Part shown: piece by piece, positions 53,220-61,856 of the stretch | Position numbering within the stretch: the stretch's first letter is position 1 | Layout: each line of letters starts with the position of its first letter | Translations under genes and position numbers: made by a program | The notes under the pieces: generated by a model | Database searches by the model: none | Told to the model about the DNA's origin: nothing | What the model saw: only the letters and a program-made list of their open reading frames with translations | Source: Pseudaminobacter salicylatoxidans | Lineage (GTDB): Bacteria; Pseudomonadota; Alphaproteobacteria; Rhizobiales; Rhizobiaceae | Assembly (NCBI RefSeq): GCF_003148475.1 | Contig: NZ_QGGG01000005.1 | Location: 124,001 to 188,000, forward strand | Reading direction: 5' to 3' | DNA: 64,000 nucleotides

Positions 53220-53585
53220 ATGAACGAAAAGCAAGCCCTTTCCGCCTTCGCGGCGCTCTCGCAGGAAACCAGGCTGCGCATTGTCCGCATGCTGGTGACG
53301 GCTGGGCCGGAAGGCATGCCGGCGGGCGCGATCGGCGAAGCGATGGACGGTGCGTCGTCGTCCCGCATGTCCTTCCACCTGAGCCACCTCGAACAGTCAG
53401 GCCTCATCGAATCCCGTCGGCAAGGCCGCTCGATCATCTACAGCGCCGCCTATCCAGCGCTCTCCGGCCTGCTCGACTTCCTCATGCGCGACTGCTGCCA
53501 GGGCCATCCGGACGTGTGCAGCCCCGTCGTGGACAAGCTCAACGCCTGCTGCGAACCCACAAGGGAAAAAGCCAATGCCTGCTGA
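53220..53585 (+). CDS. arsR: ArsR-family arsenite-responsive repressor
   Basis: The 121-residue protein has the ArsR/SmtB winged HTH (FAALSQETRLRIVRMLV, SSSRMSFHLSHLEQSGLIES). A C-terminal cysteine cluster, Cys 92, 93 and 100 (DCCQGHPDVC), matches the CC-x6-C style arsenite site of ArsR proteins such as that of Acidithiobacillus. Additional cysteines are at about 110, 111 and 121. It overlaps the arsC gene by about 11 bases and should repress both divergent units until As(III) binds. Confidence 0.92.
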   Translation: MNEKQALSAFAALSQETRLRIVRMLVTAGPEGMPAGAIGEAMDGASSSRMSFHLSHLEQSGLIESRRQGRSIIYSAAYPALSGLLDFLMRDCCQGHPDVCSPVVDKLNACCEPTREKANAC

Positions 53586-54117
53586 CAACGCTTCCGGACG
53601 GATATTCAACGTCCTGTTCCTCTGCACCGGGAACTCCGCCCGCTCGATCCTCGCCGAAAGCATCCTGAACAAGGAAGGCGCGGGCCGCTTCCATGCCTTC
53701 TCGGCGGGGAGCCAGCCGAAGGGCGAAGTAAACCCGCTGGCACTCAAGATGCTCGCGGACTTCGATTACCCGACCGAAGGCCTGCGGTCGAAGCCGTGGG
53801 ACGAATTCGCCGTCCCCGATGCCCCCGTGATGGATTTCGTGTTCACCGTCTGCGACAGCGCGGCCGGGGAGTCCTGCCCGGTCTGGCCGGGGCAACCGAT
53901 GACGGCGCATTGGGGCATCGAAGATCCCGCCTCCGTCACCGGGACGGAGATGGAGCGGCGCACCGCCTTCGTGACCGCATTCGGCTATCTCCGGAATCGG
54001 ATCGCCGCGTTCACGGCTCTGCCCGTCTCCAGCCTCGACAAGGCAACGCTCCGCACCCGCCTTGTCGAAATCGGCCAGTCGGAAGGCACGACCTCGGCTC
54101 GCGGCAACGCGGCATAG
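53575..54117 (+). CDS. arsC: Arsenate reductase, low-MW phosphatase type
   Basis: The 180-residue protein has the P-loop LFLCTGNSARS (Cx5R) near residue 16, FSAGSQPKGEVNP and FTVCDSAAGESCPVWPG, as in LMW-PTPase-like arsenate reductases. It reduces As(V) to As(III) for export. The family's resolving cysteines fit the CDS...C region. It lies between arsR and the ACR3 gene in one transcript. Confidence 0.92.
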   Translation: MPADNASGRIFNVLFLCTGNSARSILAESILNKEGAGRFHAFSAGSQPKGEVNPLALKMLADFDYPTEGLRSKPWDEFAVPDAPVMDFVFTVCDSAAGESCPVWPGQPMTAHWGIEDPASVTGTEMERRTAFVTAFGYLRNRIAAFTALPVSSLDKATLRTRLVEIGQSEGTTSARGNAA

Positions 54118-54140
54118 GTCTACGGTTACAGGAATTTCCC

Positions 54141-55196
54141 ATGTCTACCTTTGAACGCTACCTGACGCTGTGGGTAGTCTTGTGCATCGTCGTCGGCATA
54201 GTCCTCGGGCATCTGATGCCGGGTTTCTTTCAGGCGGTCGGCGCGCTCGAAATCGCCAATGTGAATCTGCCTGTCGCGATGCTGATCTGGCTGATGATCG
54301 TGCCGATGCTGCTCAAGATCGACTTCGCCGCGCTGCGGGAAGTCGGGCAGCACTGGCGCGGCATCGGCGTGACCCTGTTCATCAATTGGGCCGTCAAGCC
54401 GTTCTCCATGGCGCTGCTCGGGTGGCTGTTCATCGGCTGGCTGTTCCGACCTTACCTGCCCGCCGACCAGATAGATAGCTACATTGCTGGCCTTATCATC
54501 CTTGCCGCCGCGCCCTGCACGGCAATGGTGTTCGTGTGGTCGAACCTGACGAAGGGCAAGCCGCATTTCACACTGTCACAGGTGGCGCTCAACGACGCTA
54601 TCATGGTGGTCGCCTTCGCACCCATCGTCGTCCTGCTGCTCGGTCTGTCGGCGATTACGGTGCCATGGGGAACGCTGGTTCTGTCAGTCGTCCTCTACAT
54701 CGTCATTCCGGTGATCGTGGCGCAAGCCGTCCGGCGGCGGCTCCTTGCCTCGGGCGGCGCTCCGGCACTCGCGGCCTTGCCGGCGAAGCTGGGGCCGCTG
54801 TCGCTCGTCTCACTGCTGGCAACGCTCGTCCTGCTGTTCGGCTTCCAGGGTGAGCAGATCATTGCGCAGCCCATCATCATTGCCCTGCTAGCCGTCCCGA
54901 TCCTGATACAGGTCTATTTCAACTCGGGGCTGGCCTACCTGCTCAACCGGGCCGTGGGCGAGCGGCATTGCGTGGCGGGGCCGTCCGCGCTGATAGGCGC
55001 GTCGAACTTCTTCGAACTGGCCGTGGCGGCTGCCATAAGCCTGTTCGGGTTCCACTCCGGAGCGGCCCTCGCGACGGTCGTGGGTGTCCTTGTCGAGGTT
55101 CCGGTAATGCTGTCGGTGGTCTGGATCGTGAATCGCTCAAAGGGATGGTATGAGCGCAGTGAAAGCAATGCCATTCCTGTCGAGGCTGAACACTGA
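54141..55196 (+). CDS. acr3: ACR3-family arsenite efflux permease
   Basis: The 351-residue protein has about ten membrane segments. ACR3 motifs are LGHLMPGFFQAVGALEIANV, IVPMLLKIDF, the conserved AAPCTAMVFVWSNL with its Cys, and ALIGASNFFELAVAAAI. It exports As(III). The ATG at 54141 starts 23 bases after arsC. It completes a functional arsR-arsC-acr3 set. Confidence 0.93.
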   Translation: MSTFERYLTLWVVLCIVVGIVLGHLMPGFFQAVGALEIANVNLPVAMLIWLMIVPMLLKIDFAALREVGQHWRGIGVTLFINWAVKPFSMALLGWLFIGWLFRPYLPADQIDSYIAGLIILAAAPCTAMVFVWSNLTKGKPHFTLSQVALNDAIMVVAFAPIVVLLLGLSAITVPWGTLVLSVVLYIVIPVIVAQAVRRRLLASGGAPALAALPAKLGPLSLVSLLATLVLLFGFQGEQIIAQPIIIALLAVPILIQVYFNSGLAYLLNRAVGERHCVAGPSALIGASNFFELAVAAAISLFGFHSGAALATVVGVLVEVPVMLSVVWIVNRSKGWYERSESNAIPVEAEH

Positions 55197-55199
55197 ACC

Positions 55200-56446
55200 A
55201 TGGCTGTTGAAGCGCCTGCAAGCGAGCCTCTTGCCCGGCCGCGCTGGCAGGTCATTTCGGCGCTCGCATCGTCCAGATATTCGCATGAGGCAGTTCGTAC
55301 TACCTGCTCGCCGTCTTCGCCGCGCCGATTGCGGCGGATACCGGATGGCCGGTGGCATGGATCGTCGGCGCGCTGTCTATCGGCCTGCTTGCGGCAAGCG
55401 TTCGTCTCGCCGCGCGTGGGCGATGCCATCGGCCGGCACGGCGGGCGGCCCATGCTGGCGCTAGCCTGCATGCTGCTCGCTTCCGGCCTTGTCATCCTCG
55501 CGGCTGCGCCGTCCCTGTGGGTGCTCGTCGTCGGGTGGGTGGTCCTCGGCGTTGGCATGGGGCTGGCCTCTACGATGCCGCGTTCGCCACCCTCGGCGGC
55601 TACTACGGACAGTCTGCCCGGTCGGCGATCACAACGCTGACCTTGTGAGGTGGCTTCGCAAGTACGGTCTCTTGGCCGCTCTCAGCCTTCTTCCTCGAAC
55701 ATATGGGATGGCGCCGGGCATGCCTGACCTACACGGCCATCCATCTCGTTGTCTCGTTGCCGCTGGTCCTTTTCGTCCTGCCGGGGAATGGCAGGGGCAA
55801 GCCTGACGGCAGGTGGAAAGAAGCTCCTGCACGGCAGGGAGCGGCGAGCCTACCGGTCATCATGGCGGTTTTGGTGCTGTCGGGGCTAGGCGTTACCATC
55901 GTATCGGTGCATCTGCTGACCATGTTGCAACAGCGCGGCTTGTCGCTGGCGGAAGCGGTGGCGCTCGGGGCGCTGATCGGCCTCGCCCAGGTCGCTGGCC
56001 GGATCGGGGAAATGGCGAGCGGCGGACGGCATCACCCTGTCTGGATGCTCGCGGCCGCCTGCGCTTTGACCGCCACGGGAATGGCGATGCTTGCATCCGG
56101 CTTTCGCGTCATCGGCCTGTCGTTGGTTCTGTATGGGGCAGGAAATGGTATCTTCTCAATCGCCAAAGGCGCGCTACCGCTCGCCCCGTTCGGTGCTTCT
56201 CGGTATGCACCGATCATAGGACGCCTCGCGCGACCCAGCCTTATCGCTCAGGCTCTCGGTCCGACCGTGGGCGCGTTCCTGCTATCGATCACCGGGACCG
56301 GCCAAGCTCTTATCGTGCTGACCGCTCTCGCCATCGCCAATCTTGTACTGGTAGCGCTTCTATGGAGGCAGATCTATCAATCCACCAGTCTCAACGCTTG
56401 TCGCTCAGGACGAGATCTCCAGGAGTTGGATCAGAAGACTAACTGA
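55200..56446 (+). pseudogene. MFS transporter of the ars operon, disrupted
   Basis: Frames from 55200 on encode pieces of one MFS protein: YYLLAVFAAPIAADTGWP, then SPRVGDAIGRHGGRPM, YDAAFATLGGYYGQSAR, and an intact second half from 55703. They are joined only through at least three frame changes (near 55265, 55402 and 55570). Two in-frame TGA codons lie where Trp is expected (IFA-W-GSSYY near 55288 and LTL-W-GGF near 55645). So many lesions make sequencing error unlikely. It follows acr3 by three bases, so it was the fourth gene of the operon. Confidence 0.78.
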
Positions 56447-56526
56447 ACTGATGCGGTGGATGCCCCCTTCGCCCGGCATCGTATGATGCTGTCCGCGCCA
56501 TTGTGGCGCTGCCGAAGGAGGAAAGC

Positions 56527-56691
56527 ATGTCAAACCTGCACATTCTGGCGATCGACCTCGTCAAGCGAATCTTCCAGATCCGTGGGACCGATCGGGGTGG
56601 GGCGTATGTGGATGCCCCCCACTTTGCAAGGATTTTCTTCCAACTCCTTCTGCAGCACGGTGCTTCTATCGGTCGTGTGTCAGGCCTCTGA
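56527..56691 (+). pseudogene. IS110-type transposase, N-terminal remnant
   Basis: The reading starting MSNLHILAIDLVKRIFQI and continuing RGTDRGGA matches the N-terminus of IS110-family transposases. The match ends after about 26 codons and the rest is unrelated. The ~50 bases before it may be the left end of the element. Confidence 0.6.
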
Positions 56692-56893
56692 TCGTGGCCT
56701 TCACCACGGGGCCGGTATGCAGTTCGAAGAACAAGGGTCCACATCGGTTCAGAGAGCTTTGTGCTCGAGCCCCGGGACTGGTTCTCCCCGTCCTGAACAT
56801 TGAAGTCCGCCGCATAGGTCGTCAGTGGATCTCCTTGCCGGGGTCAACCGCCCCCGAGACGTTCGCCGTTTTCCTCCGCCAGGAGTTCACCGC

Positions 56894-57360
56894 TCACGCC
56901 ATTCGGTAATTCTGCTCCCTCGTCATGATCACCCACATGATCCGGGCCATCTTGTTCGCCAGAGCGACCGCCGCGACCATCCGAGGCTTGCGTCCGACGA
57001 TTTGCCCAGGCCAATTGTCCGGCATAATGCCTTTCGAATGACCCACCGGATCCGGCTCATCGCGCCGACGATCAACAGCTTGCGAATGTCGGTCTGTCCC
57101 ATCTTGCTAACCCCGCCGAGTGGTGTCTTGGCGCCGGTGGATCGCTGCCACAGCACGAGGCCGAGCCACGCGGCAAAATTCCTGCCGCTGGCGAAGGTGC
57201 GCAGATCAGGTGCAAACGCCATCACCGCACCGGCCGTCACGGGTCCCACGCCGGGCACGGTGCATAGCGTCGCATCTCGACGTTTTCCTGTGTCGCGTCT
57301 CTCAGCCTGAGGGTCAGATCGTCGATCTTCGAAATCTTTCCGATCGCCTTATGTACCTGA
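56894..57360 (-). pseudogene. IS110-type transposase, C-terminal remnant
   Basis: Minus-strand frames give VHKAIGKISKIDDLTLRL, then PGVGPVTAGAVMAFAPDL with FAAWLGLVL and GQTDIRKLLIVGAMSR, then RKPRMVAAVALANKMARI and EQNYRMA at the end. These are the IS116/IS110 C-terminal domain in order, but in at least three frames. It is opposite in direction to the N-terminal piece at 56527, so they are either two elements or an inverted relic. Confidence 0.75.
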
Positions 57361-58179
57361 ACCAACCGCTAGGAATTGGGCTACTTGAGATGCTGTACGT
57401 TCCGGGCTTTCCCAGTTTATGGAGTGGCCAGAATTGAGATCCAGCCAGATTTCTGCATTCGGTAGCGCGCTGGCAAGCTTCCTTTGGGCCGATTCATCAA
57501 AAATCTCGTCAAGACACCCGCCAAGCACGAGAGTCGGAGTACGTAGCGTGTACAGGGCAGAGCTATCAAAATCCGCCGGCCTGTAGTCGATCAATCCCTG
57601 AAGCGCCGCCGACCAGACATGTGCCGGCAAGAGGCTGCTCTCCCGTACTATGTCTTCCATCGACATGGTGGAGTCGATGGGATTGACGCAGGTGCCACTC
57701 TGGAAAGACCTCGCGAAATCCTGACCAACGGGATCGGAGAGCCCCTGCGTCTCGCGGTGAAAGCTGCGAAGAACAGCATTGTCGGCGGTCGGCGCGGTGG
57801 CGATCAGCACCATGCGCGACACCCTATCAGGGGCAGTGAGCGCGATGCTCTGCGCAATGAAGGTGCCCATCGAATGGCCGACAATGGCTGCCTTCGGCAC
57901 GCCCATCGCCGTCATGAAGGCGAGGATGTCGGACGCATAGCCGTCGATTGAGTAGCCCCCCTCCGGTTTCGACGATCCACCGTGTCCGGGCAGGCTTGGA
58001 GCGAAAGCTGCAAAGCGGGACGGTAGATAATCCAGCACGCCTTTGAACGAGTACCAGCTGTCGGCATATCCGTGGATGAGTATGAGCGGTTCGGTTCCGC
58101 CGGGCCTGCGCACGTATTCCAGGGTCTTGCCGTCTGGTAACGATATGTATCGACGTTTATAGGATGTAATTGGGGACAT
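57349..58179 (-). CDS. Alpha/beta hydrolase
   Basis: The 276-residue protein has ILIHGYADSWYSFKGVLDYL, FAPSLPGHGGSSKP, nucleophile GHSMGTFIAQ, acid Asp in GGCLDEIFDE and His in NSGHSINWESPE. The ATG at 58179 is used; a longer reading has a Ser/Arg-rich leader. The last residues (AVGSGT) and stop codon run into the IS110 remnant, so the original 3' end may have been replaced. It may work with the APC permease gene just upstream. Confidence 0.82.
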   Translation of the reverse strand: MSPITSYKRRYISLPDGKTLEYVRRPGGTEPLILIHGYADSWYSFKGVLDYLPSRFAAFAPSLPGHGGSSKPEGGYSIDGYASDILAFMTAMGVPKAAIVGHSMGTFIAQSIALTAPDRVSRMVLIATAPTADNAVLRSFHRETQGLSDPVGQDFARSFQSGTCVNPIDSTMSMEDIVRESSLLPAHVWSAALQGLIDYRPADFDSSALYTLRTPTLVLGGCLDEIFDESAQRKLASALPNAEIWLDLNSGHSINWESPERTASQVAQFLAVGSGT

Positions 58180-58283
58180 ACTTGGCTCCGCATGGAGAAT
58201 TGACTGTGATTGAGAGGCTTCGCCGCTCCCGGCGAAGCCCACCCGATGATGTAACGGGCGAGGCAGAAGGAAGCCCGCCCTGC

Positions 58284-59723
58284 TCAGTCCTGAAGGTGGC
58301 TCCAAGCGAGTTGGTTGTAGGCTGCGGGATCGGTTGCCTTCACTTGGAGGGAACGCCCCCAGCCAAGAAGACCGACCAGAACGAAAGCGCCAGGAATGAG
58401 CCATACCCGCCATGTTTCGTCGCCTGTGAGCAGCGGCAGATTCGTCAGGGCGAGAATCAGAAAGCCACCAAGGCTGATAGTGGCGATCATTGGTGCCAAA
58501 AGATTTTGCCAGACCGTTGTCTCATGCGGATTGGTCCGGAAGAACCTTATGATCGAGAGGCAGACCAGAACCTGAACGATCAGCACACCCAGTGCCGAGG
58601 ACGCAGCCAACCAGGAATACAGGATCGCGTAGGGATCGAGCCCGACAATCCCCGCGACACATATCGAGACCAGCGCGAAGGCCGTGTAGGAGCGGCAGGC
58701 CAGACGCGGTGCCTGATACGCCGTATCCGTCTGTCCGAGCGCCTTCGGCAGGAGACCGTCGCGGCCCAACGCGAACAGATAGCGGCTGATTGTGTTTTGG
58801 AAGGAAAGGACGCAGGCGAAGAGGCTCGTTACCAGCAGAGCCGTCATGACGAGCTTCAGCCATTCGCCGACACGGTCGGCCGCCGTATTGGTGAAAAGGT
58901 CCGAGAGGTCGCCCGTGGCGATCTCACGGATACTGGACGACCCGTAGGCGACAACCATGCACCATGCAGAGAAGGCGTAAAATGCGGTGATCACGAGCAC
59001 TGCGACATAGGTCGCCGTGGGGATCGTGCGGCGTGGATTCTTTGCTTCCTCGGAAAAGATCACCGTCGCCTCGAATCCGATGAACGAAGCTACGGCAAAC
59101 AGCAGGCTGACACCCAGGCCGGTCGAGAACACGGTCTGCGAATTGAACGACGCCAGATTTATGCCTTCGGGACCACCGCCCTGAGCGAGAATGGCAATGT
59201 TGAGGATCATTAGGACCGTCACCTCGCCGATCATGCAGATTCCCAACACTTTGCCGGAGAGTTCGATACTTCGGGTTGCGAAAATATCGACGGCAATCAT
59301 GCAAATGGCCGTCCAGACCCACCACGGGAGAACCAGCCCTGCGCTCTCCCCGATGCCGGCGGCGACAATTCCGAAAAACGAATAGACCGCGATCTGGATC
59401 GTTATGTAGGTAAGGAGGGTCATGGCGCCGGTCGCGGAACCCCAGGACTTTCCAAGCCCTCGCGACACGAACACGTAGAACGCGCCGGCGCTGCCGATAT
59501 AACGGCTCATGGCCGTGAAGCCGGAGGCAAAGATGAGATAGGCGAGCCCCGCTAGAAGATATGCCGCCGGGGCGCCGGCACCGTTGCCGATCGAAAAGGC
59601 CAGCGGTGCGGCACCGACGATGGCGGTCAGCGGTGCGGCCGCAGCGATAACGAAAAAGACAATACTTGCAGCGCCAAGCGCATTGCGCCGCAAACCCGCT
59701 GTGGGTACTTGATTATTTGACAT
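58284..59723 (-). CDS. APC-superfamily amino acid permease
   Basis: The 479-residue protein has about 12 membrane segments with APC motifs: FFVIAAAAPLTAIVGAAPLA, SAGAFYVFVSRGLGK, SFIGFEATVIFSEEAKNPRR and FQNTISRYLFALGRDGLLP. The ATG at 59723 is chosen; a longer reading adds a basic leader. It imports an amino acid or amine. It is divergent from the AraC gene and is followed by the alpha/beta hydrolase gene after about 100 bases. Confidence 0.9.
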   Translation of the reverse strand: MSNNQVPTAGLRRNALGAASIVFFVIAAAAPLTAIVGAAPLAFSIGNGAGAPAAYLLAGLAYLIFASGFTAMSRYIGSAGAFYVFVSRGLGKSWGSATGAMTLLTYITIQIAVYSFFGIVAAGIGESAGLVLPWWVWTAICMIAVDIFATRSIELSGKVLGICMIGEVTVLMILNIAILAQGGGPEGINLASFNSQTVFSTGLGVSLLFAVASFIGFEATVIFSEEAKNPRRTIPTATYVAVLVITAFYAFSAWCMVVAYGSSSIREIATGDLSDLFTNTAADRVGEWLKLVMTALLVTSLFACVLSFQNTISRYLFALGRDGLLPKALGQTDTAYQAPRLACRSYTAFALVSICVAGIVGLDPYAILYSWLAASSALGVLIVQVLVCLSIIRFFRTNPHETTVWQNLLAPMIATISLGGFLILALTNLPLLTGDETWRVWLIPGAFVLVGLLGWGRSLQVKATDPAAYNQLAWSHLQD

Positions 59724-59958
59724 CGAAAGTCCTCCCAAACGGTGGGAGCGTGCCACAGGCGCCTTGGCCGCGCTTGACAACTTCGGTCGACGGCCTGATG
59801 GTTTCGGCCAATTTGGCGGATTTAGTACGAATGGGTTCTGCACCACTCTTCGGCATGCCCGATTTCGAAAGACAGAGCCCTTGCCTGAGGACACCTGCGT
59901 GAGACCGGTGCCCGGTCACCAACCTTTTGGCCACCCTCGGTTGGTGGAGCATTTGGGC

Positions 59959-61002
59959 ATGGTGCAACTCGGCGTAACCGCCGGATTCGATGAGATCGTC
60001 AGACGGCACGGTGGCGAGCCCGACAGGGTCATCGAAGCGTCGGGGCTGAAGCCTGCTTTTGCCAGCGCCCCGTCCAAGTCGCAAACTCCTCAGATTACGC
60101 TTGGTGCTTTCTCATCTTTTCTGCGCGCTGCCGCAACTGAATGTCGGCTGCCGACCTTTAGCGTCGAATTTGCTCATGCTTTTGATGTCCGGTCTCTGGG
60201 TGCTATCGGCTATCTTTTCCAGCTTGCTCCGGACTTGGGTACGGCTCTCCGAGATTTCTGCGCGTATTTCGAACTCGTTCAGGACAACACTGAGATCGGC
60301 CTGGAAACGCATGGCGATCTAGCGCGCATCACCTATTCGGTGCACGGCGGTAGCCCGGAGGACAAAGCGCCGGATGCGGAATTCTCCGTAGCCATGCTGG
60401 CGGCGGCGCTTGGAGCCGGTTGGAGCAAAGGTTCCGATGTATGCCGGGTGGATCTGGAATATCGCCCGAACTGGCATCTGGACGCCGCTCCGGCATGGTT
60501 GAAGACAGACATTCGACCAAGCTCGGCCGGCAACGCCGTACTTGTTCCCAGCAAGATGTTGGACCAACCTGGATGCTTCGCCGACGCGTATCTTTACGGC
60601 GTTGTCGCAAGGCGAGTGGTCGAGGACCATCGCAATCTTGCCACTCGCCGGAGTTTCGTGAGCATGGTCACGGAAGCGCTGACGAGCGGTTTCAGTCGCC
60701 ATGAAATAGAGCTAACCACGGCGGTCTGCATCGCCAATGAATTCGGCATCAGCACCCGAACGCTTCACAGGCAGCTTGCACTCTTCGGATCGAACTTTCG
60801 CGACTTGCGAAACTCCGTCATGCTTCACAGTGCAAAGGAGCTTCTCACGGACACAGAAAATTCGGTGACAGACGTTGCCCTCATGCTGGGGTTCAGCGAA
60901 ACTGCTGCCTTCTCCCGCGCATTCCGCCATCTCGCCGGCCAGACGCCAGTGCAATTCCAGCGATCTGGCCGCAGCCCACGAAACTTGTTTGCCCGATCAT
61001 AG
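59959..61002 (+). CDS. AraC-family regulator with N-terminal arabinose-binding-like domain
   Basis: The 347-residue protein has the Arabinose_bd-type effector region of the OruR/ArgR-like AraC group (about residues 20-200) and a C-terminal double HTH (VCIANEFGISTRTLHRQLAL, then VTDVALMLGFSETAAFSRAF and RHLAGQTPVQF). The ATG at 59959 has TGGAG upstream; a GTG at 59899 is an alternative that would add 20 residues. It probably controls the divergent permease-hydrolase genes. Confidence 0.85.
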   Translation: MVQLGVTAGFDEIVRRHGGEPDRVIEASGLKPAFASAPSKSQTPQITLGAFSSFLRAAATECRLPTFSVEFAHAFDVRSLGAIGYLFQLAPDLGTALRDFCAYFELVQDNTEIGLETHGDLARITYSVHGGSPEDKAPDAEFSVAMLAAALGAGWSKGSDVCRVDLEYRPNWHLDAAPAWLKTDIRPSSAGNAVLVPSKMLDQPGCFADAYLYGVVARRVVEDHRNLATRRSFVSMVTEALTSGFSRHEIELTTAVCIANEFGISTRTLHRQLALFGSNFRDLRNSVMLHSAKELLTDTENSVTDVALMLGFSETAAFSRAFRHLAGQTPVQFQRSGRSPRNLFARS

Positions 61003-61472
61003 ACCCGCCTCACGGCTCCGTCGCAAGAGCGGCCATTCGCGAGTGGGCAGAGGTTTGTGAAACACTACGCCAGGACGAAGGCCGGTCAATCGCTATGATT
61101 GCGAGTGCATTGACGATAGCGATGTTATCCGCCCTTCCAACGGCAGTGTAACTTTCATCACGAGACCGAATGATGGGATCGCAGACTCCTGACGAGGGCA
61201 TCAGACGGCACGGTGTTTCCAGTCAGAGGCGTAAACACAGTTCGGGGGAAGCGGAAATCCTTGAACTCAGCACACATGCGCTATTCCAGAGTAAGATCGG
61301 GCGTACCCGATGCCGGCCATTGGGATGCCAAGTCGATTCCCGCTGGCGAGCGCGTGATAAGGGGCATCTTGCCTGAGCGGTTATCCAAGTGGGCCTCTGA
61401 CGTCTTTACTCGCTCCGCCCGGTGCGTCAGGGGGTGAGCTGTTCTGGACCGACGTGCTTTCGCGTGAGGTGT
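61003..61472. other. Region of about 470 bases without an identifiable gene
   Basis: Short open stretches occur on both strands but none matches a family I recognise. It lies between the AraC gene and an eroded AraC-type remnant, so it may be decayed coding DNA. Confidence 0.45.
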
Positions 61473-61810
61473 TCACAGTGCCTGCCGGTGGTCGGATGGC
61501 AAACATCCGAAATTGGCGCGGTAGCAGCGTGCGAAATAGGACTGGGATGCGAAGCCGCTTGCCAGCGCCACGTGGAGGATCGACATTGGCGTTTGGCGCA
61601 AAAGCCCGCGGGCGCGTTCGAGCCGGAGCATCAGGTAGTAACGGCTCGGCATTGTCTGCATTTCCCGATCGAACAGGCGCGCTCTAGTCTAGTTGCCGGA
61701 GAGAAAGGCCGACGGCGTTGGCAAGAGCGGCGATGCTCATTGGACTCTCAACATTTTTGGCCATAAGTTCGATGGCGTTTCTCAGCACCGGCGACTTGCT
61801 GCGCAGATCG
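61473..61810 (-). pseudogene. GlxA-like AraC-family regulator, C-terminal remnant
   Basis: Minus-strand frames give SPVLRNAIELMAKNVESPMS then IAALANAVGLSLRQLD, a stop, and after a frame change RLFDREMQTMPSRYYLMLRL with ILHVALASGFASQSYFARCY to the stop at 61473. Together they are the paired HTH of GlxA-like regulators. The DJ-1/PfpI-like N-terminal domain is missing; the MFS gene starts in its place on the other strand. Confidence 0.7.
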
Positions 61811-61856
61811 CGACCCGGCCCGGCCCGCTGCCGGAGCCGGGTGAGCGAACGCGCTC

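Noticed and set aside
61010-61201. Short minus-strand reading of 63 codons after the AraC gene
   Set aside because: It has no family match that I can recognise and no neighbouring support; it is treated as unassigned decayed DNA.
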